The notes under the pieces were generated by a model, which did not search any database, was not told the DNA's origin, and worked only from the letters and a program-made list of their open reading frames with translations. Below are positions 41,646-47,883 of a stretch of DNA of 47,883 nucleotides, in pieces (positions within the stretch are counted from its first letter, which is position 1; every line of letters begins with the position of its first letter). This DNA comes from CAYXDO01 sp964463485 (lineage in GTDB: Bacteria > Myxococcota > Kuafuiibacteriia > Kuafuiibacteriales > Kuafuiibacteriaceae): contig CAYXDO010000080.1 in the NCBI GenBank assembly GCA_964463485.1, positions 1-47,883 on the forward strand, given 5' to 3'. Made by a program: the position numbers and the translations under genes.

Positions 41646-44600
41646 GTGAGAGCTCCTATGCAGGTGTTGAGACGTACCCCGGCCCTGTTGGGCCTCATCG
41701 CACTCAGCGTCTCGGCGTGCCGGGACGAAGGGCTCGACTCGGACGCCGGCCCTGTAGACAGCGGGCCCGCGTTGCCCGACGCGCGAGTGGTTCCGCGAAT
41801 CGATGCGGGTCCGCTCGACGCAGACGACCTTCCTGAGCCGACCCTCAACACCGTGCTGCCGCGATCGGGCAGCGAGCTCGGAGGGACCCGGGTCGTGCTG
41901 CGAGGTACCGCCTTCATCGAGCCTCTCTCCGTTCGTTTCGGCAGCGCAGAGGCCAGCAGCGTGGTTCGGCTCGATGAGGTCTCGATCGCCGCGACCTCCC
42001 CGCCAGGCCCCGTGGGCCGAGTCACTGTCTACGTCGACACGCCGGGGGGCGAGGCGGAGCTCCCGAATGGGTTCTCGTATGTACGAGATCTCCAACTCAC
42101 CGGCGTCTCTCCCTCCGACATCCCCGAAGAGGGCGGTGTCGCACTCAGCTTCGCAGGGATCGGATTCGACGAGCACACCCTGATTCTCATGGACCGCCAA
42201 CCTATTCGCGGTCAGAAGCTCGTGAGCGCCGAGCTCATCGAAGGGTTCGCTCCTGCGCTGAGCCCGGGTCGACCGGAAATCCTGGCCTTGAACGTCGGCG
42301 CTTCGGCCCGCCGCTCGGATCTCGTACGAGTGTTCGCGACGCCCCAAACGCGTGTCGTCGCGCCCGAAGTCGGTCCGACCTCCGGTGGGACTCCGCTGGC
42401 GCTCGAAGGCGACGGCTTCCAAGCCCTAGAGCGAGTACAGATCGGAGGGTCCGAGGCGACCCAGCTCACCGAGCGCTCCGGGGAGCTCGTCGAAGTGCTC
42501 TCGCCCGCGCTGCCCGAGGGTGCTCATGACGTAAAGGTTTCGAACGCGTTCGCAGAGCATGACTTCGTCGGAGGATTTGTCGCAGTCAGCTCGACCGGTC
42601 CGTCCCCGGCGATTGTCGCAGTCACGCCGCCGCGAATCCCCGCGACCGGCGCAAGCCTCACCGTGGCTGGGCGCGGCCTCGAGCTGGCCGAGCGCGGTCG
42701 AGTGGGCGGGGTCCTCGCGACGATCGTACGGACCGGAGCGAACGCCGCAGAGCTCGTCGCTCCAGGCGGGCTGCCCGTTGGCATGGCTTCCGTCGACGTT
42801 TTCGTCGGAAGCTCCACCCTGAGTGTGAGCATCGAAGTCTTTCAGCCAGTCGAGCTCCTCGCGGTGACCCCGACGAGCGCTCCTTCACTCGGAGGCACGA
42901 CGGTGAGAGTGTCCGGACGCGGCTTTGCGCCGGGAACCGAAATTCGCATCGCAGACGTGCCTCTGGCCGACCTCGCGCTGGTCTCCGACACCGAGGCCAC
43001 GGGCCGCATTCGGGGTGGGAGCTACGGCCCGCAGGACTTGAAGGCCTCCGGACCCAACGGCTCGACCGTCCTTCGCGGAGCTTTCTTTTTCCGCGAGCCG
43101 TTCGAAATCGTCGGTATCTCGCCCGACGAAGGGTCGATCGCCGGCAACACTCTCGTCACCGTGTACGGTCGCGGACTCTCCTCGCCCGCCCAAGTGAGCT
43201 TCGCGGGGACCCCGGCCGCTTCGGTGAGTTTGGAAAACGGATCGGTACTCTCGGCGCGCCCCATGCCCGCACCCCCAGGCTCCGTCACCGTCGACATCAG
43301 CAGCGGCTCGTCGACTCACGTCGCCGAGAACGCCTACGCGTTCTATGACCCGAGAATCATCACGGGCGGAGGCTGGGGCGGACCGATCGAGGGCAGCGTC
43401 AACGTCGGGGTCCTCGATCCCAACAGCGGCATGCCGATCCCGGGCATGGTCGTCCAGCTCGGGTTGGACGCGAACCTGCGCTACACGGGCGTGACCGACG
43501 AAAACGGAGTAGCCACGATCTCGTGGCCGGAGGTCTTCGGCCCCCAGACCGTCACGGTGGGTCAGAACGAGTTCGGGCACGCGACCTTCGTCGAGGTCAA
43601 CACGCGCAACCTCACGTTCTACGTCTCGCCCTACCCGGCGCCCCCGCCCCCAGACGCTCCGAATCAGCCCTGTCCCGAAGGCGGAGAGCCTCCCGTGGTC
43701 AAAGGCAAGGTCTTCAAGTTCAAGTCCGCCCTCGATCCGAGAGCCAGCCCGGGCTGGATCCCCATCGCTCAAATCACGTACTCACAGCCCAGCGTGTTCT
43801 CACCCAACCCGCCCCTTCCGCCCGAACAGATCGATTACGTGTTCTCCGATGGCGAAGAGTACGAAATCATCGTGACGCGCGGAGGCCCCGTCTCGGTCTA
43901 CGCGCTGATGGGTGACTACAACCAAGAGACCATGGAGTTCATCCCGCGCAAGCTCGGAATTCGAAGGCAAGTGCCTGCAGCGCCGGGTTCGACGGTGGAG
44001 GGCGCCGACATCGAGCTCGACCTCGACCTCGATCGCCACCTCGACGTTCGCCTCGATCAGCCTCCCACGATTTTGCCGGGCCCGACCGCGAACGCCATCT
44101 TTCCCTTCGTGAACCTCGCGTCCGAAGGCGTGATTCCGCTTCCGCCGAGCCGTATTTCCGGCAGCGCCACCGTACCCTTCGATAACTTGCCCAACGCCGC
44201 AGGGCTCGACATGCTTTACATGGGAGGCTCCTACACCGACGCTGGCGGCCAACTCACCTACCCTTATTCGATCACGTTGGCCAGTAGTGACGACGAGTCA
44301 CTCACGACGCTCGACATCGGTCCGTTCCTCGAGATGCCGCGTGACTTGCTTCCAAAACAAGGTCGCGTGCTCGAAGACGGCGCGCTCTCGTGGACCATTC
44401 CAGGTACTCAGCCGGACGTCACGACCGTCTACGTCGTCGACGGCACGTCGATCTCCGGTTGCTGCTGTGCAGACGTGAACATGAACGGCACGTGTGAAGA
44501 CGACGAGCCCCTCAACTGCGGCGCTGCGCCGGTTCAATACGAGCGCTGGTCGATCTACGGACCGGGCCTCCTGATGAGCTATCCGATGCCCGCGATGCCT

Positions 44601-44780
44601 CCGGGCATCTCTGCCTTCGAGACCGGCACGCCATACTTTTATTTGGTGCAGCAAGGGATCGCGCCTCGCTTCGACTGGCACGAGTTCATCTACAATCAAT
44701 TCTCGCCGTACTTCTGGCGAAGCTGGTCGGTGTGGTTCTCTCAGTTCCTCGCCAAGGAAGAGACGCGCCCAGCTCCGTGA
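41646..44780 (+). CDS. Large surface lipoprotein with IPT/TIG repeats
   Basis: A lipobox (LSVSAC) is followed by an Asp/Pro-rich spacer and about six IPT/TIG (immunoglobulin-like) domains, each beginning with a motif such as VLPRSGSELGGTRVVLRGTAF or VTPTSAPSLGGTTVRVSGRGF. A carboxypeptidase-regulatory-like domain (about 580-660) and a long C-terminal beta-rich part with SGCCCADVNMNGTCEDDEP (Cys-rich, possibly Ca-binding) follow. At 1044 residues it is probably an outer-surface adhesion or matrix protein. GTG 41646 and ATG 41658 are both possible starts. Confidence 0.85.
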   Translation: MRAPMQVLRRTPALLGLIALSVSACRDEGLDSDAGPVDSGPALPDARVVPRIDAGPLDADDLPEPTLNTVLPRSGSELGGTRVVLRGTAFIEPLSVRFGSAEASSVVRLDEVSIAATSPPGPVGRVTVYVDTPGGEAELPNGFSYVRDLQLTGVSPSDIPEEGGVALSFAGIGFDEHTLILMDRQPIRGQKLVSAELIEGFAPALSPGRPEILALNVGASARRSDLVRVFATPQTRVVAPEVGPTSGGTPLALEGDGFQALERVQIGGSEATQLTERSGELVEVLSPALPEGAHDVKVSNAFAEHDFVGGFVAVSSTGPSPAIVAVTPPRIPATGASLTVAGRGLELAERGRVGGVLATIVRTGANAAELVAPGGLPVGMASVDVFVGSSTLSVSIEVFQPVELLAVTPTSAPSLGGTTVRVSGRGFAPGTEIRIADVPLADLALVSDTEATGRIRGGSYGPQDLKASGPNGSTVLRGAFFFREPFEIVGISPDEGSIAGNTLVTVYGRGLSSPAQVSFAGTPAASVSLENGSVLSARPMPAPPGSVTVDISSGSSTHVAENAYAFYDPRIITGGGWGGPIEGSVNVGVLDPNSGMPIPGMVVQLGLDANLRYTGVTDENGVATISWPEVFGPQTVTVGQNEFGHATFVEVNTRNLTFYVSPYPAPPPPDAPNQPCPEGGEPPVVKGKVFKFKSALDPRASPGWIPIAQITYSQPSVFSPNPPLPPEQIDYVFSDGEEYEIIVTRGGPVSVYALMGDYNQETMEFIPRKLGIRRQVPAAPGSTVEGADIELDLDLDRHLDVRLDQPPTILPGPTANAIFPFVNLASEGVIPLPPSRISGSATVPFDNLPNAAGLDMLYMGGSYTDAGGQLTYPYSITLASSDDESLTTLDIGPFLEMPRDLLPKQGRVLEDGALSWTIPGTQPDVTTVYVVDGTSISGCCCADVNMNGTCEDDEPLNCGAAPVQYERWSIYGPGLLMSYPMPAMPPGISAFETGTPYFYLVQQGIAPRFDWHEFIYNQFSPYFWRSWSVWFSQFLAKEETRPAP

Positions 44781-44785
44781 GCTCC

Positions 44786-46075
44786 ATGTCGAAGAACGCG
44801 TCCCTCGCAAACCTGATCGCAAGCATCCGACCCGCTGACGGGCTCGGGTTCGTGCCGCTGGTGCTGCTCGCACTCTCGGCCTGCCCTGCCGACCCCCCGG
44901 CCGCTGGGACGTGTTCGAGCGACGCTGAGTGCCCGCTGGCGGGAACCCGCTGCGATCTCGCTCAGAGCAGCTGCATTTGTGTGCTCGACGAGGCGTGCCC
45001 GGAGGGTCAATTCTGCAACCAAGCGGGCGTGTGCCAGGCACGAGCGGGCTGCATTCGAACGAGTGAGTGCGCACCAGGGACCTTCTGCGACATCGTGAGC
45101 GGCCGATGCCTCGAGGGCCCCGCGTGGGAGCTCGAGAGCGCCTGCGGCGTGGCGAGCCACTGTCCCTACGGAACCATCTGCGACCCATCCACCGGGCGGT
45201 GCGAGTCCGGCTGCTTCGACGACGGGGACTGCGTGCTCGGGCAGGTGTGTCTGGACGGATTCTGCTCCACCGGAGACGGCCTCTGCTCGAGCGACGACTT
45301 CTGTGACTACCGGCAGCGCTGCGAGACCGGCGCGTGCAAACGCGACCGCCGCGGACCCTACTGCCGAGGCTGCTCCCAACGCACCACCTTCAACCCGGAG
45401 CCTTGCGACCACCCGAGAAACTTCTGCCTCATCAACTCCGAAGAAGCCGGAGGCTTCGATCAGTGGTGTGGAGTCGACTGTTCGCTCGGACAACCCTGCC
45501 CGAATGGGTATGATTGCTCCGGCGTAGTGATCCTGACTCAGCGACCCTGCACCTTCACCGCCGAGTGCCGCTGCGAGCTCGGCTCGATCCGGCTCGCCAC
45601 TCGCACCTGCACCGTCTCCACGCCCTGCGACCCTCGAAATTCCGACGGAACCGTCGACCCCAACGCGAGCGCCTGCACCTTCGAAGGCCACGCTGATTGC
45701 GGTGGAGGCGCTGCCACCTGCATCGTCGCCAAGACGTCGACCACCGGGAGCTGCACCTGCGATTCGGACGATGATTGCGACAACGGCGCAGCCTGCGTGG
45801 CTGGCGCATGTTGCACCGGCCGCGTGCGCCAGGACCGGGATTGCGCAGTCGGTGAGTCCAGGGTGTCCGGCTTCTGCACCTGCGCGACGGACGAAGACTG
45901 CCCACGCGACACCTGCGACGCGACCCGAGGAGCCTGCGCCATTACCGGGCTCCCTTGCACCCCCGGAAACGACGATTGCGGTCCCATCCCCTGCGTCGAC
46001 GGAGGCTGCGTGATCGGCGCGAACTGTGGGCCCCTTGAGGGACTCGCCTGCAGCGTGGTCGGCGGAGGCGAATAG
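44786..46075 (+). CDS. Cys-rich surface lipoprotein
   Basis: The signal peptide ends in lipobox LSAC. The mature part has dozens of cysteines in repeats such as CSSDAECPLAGTRCDLAQSSCICV and CDDDCDNGAACVAGACC-like units (ten or more), typical of myxobacterial Cys-rich repeat lipoproteins. Many disulfides would make it rigid. ATG 44786 is chosen with GTGAG upstream; GTG 44777 overlaps the previous stop and is an alternative. Function unknown; its placement beside the TIG protein suggests a shared surface role. Confidence 0.82.
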   Translation: MSKNASLANLIASIRPADGLGFVPLVLLALSACPADPPAAGTCSSDAECPLAGTRCDLAQSSCICVLDEACPEGQFCNQAGVCQARAGCIRTSECAPGTFCDIVSGRCLEGPAWELESACGVASHCPYGTICDPSTGRCESGCFDDGDCVLGQVCLDGFCSTGDGLCSSDDFCDYRQRCETGACKRDRRGPYCRGCSQRTTFNPEPCDHPRNFCLINSEEAGGFDQWCGVDCSLGQPCPNGYDCSGVVILTQRPCTFTAECRCELGSIRLATRTCTVSTPCDPRNSDGTVDPNASACTFEGHADCGGGAATCIVAKTSTTGSCTCDSDDDCDNGAACVAGACCTGRVRQDRDCAVGESRVSGFCTCATDEDCPRDTCDATRGACAITGLPCTPGNDDCGPIPCVDGGCVIGANCGPLEGLACSVVGGGE

Positions 46076-46537
46076 GTGAGCCTCGAAGACATCCGCCGCG
46101 ATCGAGGCAAAAAAACCGGCTCCGCCGTGGCTCTGAGTATCTCGACTTCTCTGCTCCTCATGACTTCCTTCTCCGTCGGAGCTTGGCTCGGACCGGGGCC
46201 GCTCAGAGTGCCCGAGCTGATCGCAGGAGGTGTCTTCGCCGCGTTCGTCGGATTCTTCGTGGGCCTTTCGGTCGGACAGCGGCGGATCGAAGCGGAGGCA
46301 AAAGTCGCACTCACCGTGAAGGAGCGCGGACGCAAGCGGCACCTGGCGATTTTTTCGGACTATTTCACACTCGACGGAAAAATCGTACCCCGCACTCGCC
46401 TGCGCGCGGCGACGCTGACGGAAGATCGCCTCGAGCTCGCAATCCTCGAAGACGACGATTCGACGACTCGCTGCGCCTTGTTCGGGCCACCCAACGACCT
46501 CGCGCGCGCGCGAATGGCGCTGGCCCTCGAGGACTAG
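46076..46537 (+). CDS. Small membrane protein, unknown function
   Basis: GTG start directly after the preceding stop. Two hydrophobic segments (about 18-36 and 44-66) are followed by a soluble part of about 85 residues with DYFTLDGKIVPRTRLRAATL, facing probably the cytoplasm. No family recognised. Co-transcribed with the Cys-rich lipoprotein by position. Confidence 0.65.
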   Translation: MSLEDIRRDRGKKTGSAVALSISTSLLLMTSFSVGAWLGPGPLRVPELIAGGVFAAFVGFFVGLSVGQRRIEAEAKVALTVKERGRKRHLAIFSDYFTLDGKIVPRTRLRAATLTEDRLELAILEDDDSTTRCALFGPPNDLARARMALALED

Positions 46538-46566
46538 CTGCAGCGGCGCTCAGAGTCGTACTCTCT

Positions 46567-46581
46567 CGCCCAGGAAGGGCG
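46567..46581. terminator. Weak hairpin between convergent units
   Basis: CGCCC (46567-46571) pairs with GGGCG (46577-46581) around a 5-nt loop, between the membrane protein gene and the sigma factor remnant. No T-run; a two-way terminator is possible. Confidence 0.3.
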
Positions 46582-46593
46582 CAGACGGTGCGA

Positions 46594-47250
46594 TCATGAC
46601 ATCGAGCCCTCGTCGATGCGAATATCGCAAGCCTTCGCCCGTGCGAGGAGCAGATCCCGCTCGCGCTTGTTCTGAGCGAGCGAGGCGGCCCGTTCGAACT
46701 CAGCCCGGGCTTCTGAAGTGCGCCCGAGCTTCACGAGCAGGTCCCCTCGAACGCTCGGCAACAGGTGGTACGAACGCAGCGTCGGCTCGTCCACGAGCCC
46801 GTCGACGAGCTCGAGGCCCGCGCTCGGTCCAAACGCCATCGCCACTGCGACCGCGCGATTGAGCTCGACGACCGGTGAGCGCGTGAGCTCGGCGAGCGCG
46901 TCGTAGAGTGCGACAATTTTCGTCCATTCCGTGTCGGCGCCGGTTCGCGCCCGGGCGTGGCAAGCGCTGATCGCCGCCTGCAGCGTGTACGGCCCAAGCG
47001 GCCGCGCGAGCGATTCCGCGCGCGCGAGGGCGGCGAGGCCTCGCTGAAGGAGCAGGTGGTCCCAGCGGCCGCGATCCTGTTCGAGGAGAAGGATCGACTC
47101 ACCGGACGGCCCGACGCGCGCCCGCGCCCGAGAGGCGTGCAGCTCCATCAATGCCACGAGCCCATGAACCTCGGCGTCGCCCGGCACGAGGCCCGCCAAG
47201 ATCCGCCCGAGACGTAGCGCATCCTCGCAGAGCTCGACCTCGGCGGCGGT
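46594..47250 (-). pseudogene. ECF sigma factor remnant (C-terminal TPR part)
   Basis: The frame matches the C-terminal TPR region of ECF sigma factors of the COG4941 type (VHGLVALMELHASRARAR, GPYTLQAAISACHARA, SPVVELNRAVAVAMAFG, RSYHLLPSVRGDLLVKLGR). The sigma-2 and sigma-4 domains, which should come first, are missing: an in-frame TAG at 47251-47253 closes the frame, right at a repeat (47242-47266) that resembles an IS21-family end. It may be a disrupted gene. Some product could still be made from an internal TTG (47199) but it could not bind core polymerase as a sigma factor. Confidence 0.82.
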
Positions 47251-47266
47251 CTAAAAGTGATCCATT
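47240..47266 (-). mobile_element. IS21-like terminal repeat, copy A
   Basis: Read on the minus strand: ATGGATCACTTTTAGACCGC, followed by CGCCGA. It pairs by alignment with copy C (47426-47450), sharing TGG-TCA-TTT-A and CCGCCGCCGA. The form GGTCTAAAAGTGATCCA, on the plus strand, is characteristic of IS21-family ends as I know them. No istA or istB is present. The sigma remnant starts immediately beside it. Confidence 0.5.
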
Positions 47267-47411
47267 CGCGTCGCGCGTCTGGATCCAGGGGTCGACACTC
47301 GACCCGTCTGGTTCCAGGACGCGGGATTGCCGAAATTGCCCCAGATTGCACAGAGTTCCGCCCTCGACGCGTCTTGGTTGCCGCGCGGCAACCGCGGCGG
47401 GAATGGATCAC
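47257..47411. repeat. Inverted-repeat-flanked palindromic segment
   Basis: The ends are a 14-bp inverted repeat with one mismatch (GTGATCCATTCGCG at 47257-47270, CGGGAATGGATCAC at 47398-47411). Inside are the palindrome CTGGATCCAG (47279-47288), a 7-bp stem GGGTCGA/TCGACCC with a 3-nt loop (47289-47305), the near copy CTGGTTCCAG (47308-47317), and an 18-bp perfect palindrome (47376-47393, centre CCGCGCGG). No gene. It resembles a small mobile remnant or the outside edge of two facing IS ends. Confidence 0.55.
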
Positions 47412-47883
47412 GATCCCGCCGGGGGGTGGCTCAATTTCATGCCGCCGCCGAAGCCCAAGCAGGGCGGGATCGTTTCGGTGTCCTTCGACGATCGGTCGAG
47501 CGATCCCGACGGCCGCGTCGTGGCGTGGTCGTGGAATTTCGGCGACGGTGAGACCTCCGGGGATCAGTACCCAACTCATACCTATCGCGCGCCCGGCGCC
47601 TACCAAGTGCGCCTCGACGTGACGGACGACTCGGGGCTCGTGGCCTCGACGACGCGCCTCTACACGGTCGAAGACGCGCCCACCGTCGACTTCGCGTGGG
47701 ATCCGCCTCAGCCGGTCGAGGGTGACGCTTCCACGAACAAGCGCTGGTTCGAATACCTCGAGCAGGTTCGCGCCTTCCGCGCGCTCTACGCGGCCGCATC
47801 CGCTGCGTTCAGAGCCGGCAAGATGTCTGTTGCATTTCCTCCCTGGAGCTTCCGTCCCTCGACGTACGTGCGACAGGGACTCA
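47403..47883 (+). CDS. Partial PKD-domain protein fused to a transposase-like tail
   Basis: The frame is open from at least 47403 to the window end and has no stop, so it is partial. From about residue 23 it encodes a PKD domain (VSVSFDDRSSDPDGRVVAWSWNFGDGETSG, HTYRAPGAYQVRLDVTDDSG), lacking the usual first strand. A second PKD starts (APTVDFAWDPPQPVEGD) but breaks off at about 47720-47735. The rest (RWFEYLEQVRAFRALYAAASAAFRAG, FPPWSFRP) looks like the tail found near transposase genes in high-GC bacteria; that part is recognised only loosely. The join looks like an insertion or rearrangement. Confidence 0.55.
   Translation, partial: MDHDPAGGWLNFMPPPKPKQGGIVSVSFDDRSSDPDGRVVAWSWNFGDGETSGDQYPTHTYRAPGAYQVRLDVTDDSGLVASTTRLYTVEDAPTVDFAWDPPQPVEGDASTNKRWFEYLEQVRAFRALYAAASAAFRAGKMSVAFPPWSFRPSTYVRQGL
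47426..47450 (+). mobile_element. IS21-like terminal repeat, copy C
   Basis: Reads GTGGCTCAATTTCATGCCGC and continues CGCCGA, paralleling copy A on the other strand; a partial copy B (ATGGATCACGATCCCGCC) starts at 47403. The PKD fragment begins inside or just past it. GGCGGGA (47396-47402) and TCCCGCC (47414-47420) form a 7-bp stem. Confidence 0.5.

Noticed and set aside
44741..46342. 533-residue open frame on the minus strand
   Set aside because: It mirrors the Cys-rich lipoprotein gene, is Ala/Gly/Val-rich and has no motif; long antisense frames are common at this GC content.
1..47883. tRNA, rRNA or riboswitch
   Set aside because: I saw no rRNA segment, CCA-ended cloverleaf or known riboswitch consensus on reading; a covariance-model search would be needed to exclude small RNAs.

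Overview
The window is a high-GC bacterial chromosome segment, most likely from a myxobacterium-like member of the Myxococcota (Polyangia side). This rests on gene content and style: many GTG and TTG starts, Hanks-type Ser/Thr kinases with long low-complexity tails, a PEGA domain, an FHA/AAA/Fis regulator, many lipoproteins including large IPT/TIG and Cys-rich ones, and a bacterial histone. No rRNA or tRNA gene was recognised, so the placement is inference.

Layout. (1) 1-364: 20-bp tandem repeats and hairpins. (2) 365-9904, minus strand: one tightly packed run nuoA-B-C-D-H-I, then an M50 site-2-type protease, scpA, scpB and an RluB/RsuA-type pseudouridine synthase. Only six complex I subunits are present, and NuoI and ScpB carry very long low-complexity tails. 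(3) 9979-16171: lipoproteins, an orphan fdhD, and an active Ser/Thr kinase divergent from a pseudokinase with a PEGA domain. (4) 16519-17150: a vapBC toxin-antitoxin pair with a possible operator over the vapB start. (5) 17234-26859: an adenosylhomocysteinase-like protein with altered active-site residues, lipoproteins, a PDZ/Sel1 lipoprotein, a GNAT enzyme coupled to an RlmM-like methyltransferase, an FHA regulator without the GAFTGA loop, and small unknown proteins.

(6) 26981-33615: a DUF4304-like protein, then a four-gene minus-strand operon (Fic-like protein with a ruined active-site motif, two tandem paralogous left-handed beta-helix proteins, and a trypsin-fold protein that has lost its triad), preceded by a patatin with a good intrinsic terminator. 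This operon is my best candidate for an undescribed system. (7) 33748-41621: a secreted protein, an AbiTii-like protein, a divergent YchF ATPase, a beta-propeller protein divergent from a FecR protein, then a bacterial histone followed by a SUI1/eIF1 homologue, a small zinc ribbon and an unknown protein. (8) 41646-46537: surface lipoproteins and a membrane protein. (9) 46594-47883: rearranged DNA. An ECF sigma factor remnant and a PKD protein fragment both end at copies of a repeat resembling IS21-family ends, and the PKD frame then runs into a transposase-like tail.

Two themes recur: proteins with enzyme folds but lost or altered catalytic residues, and the eukaryote/archaea-like pairing of a histone with SUI1. 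Starts were trimmed by hand where a ribosome binding site, lipobox or family N-terminus supported it.
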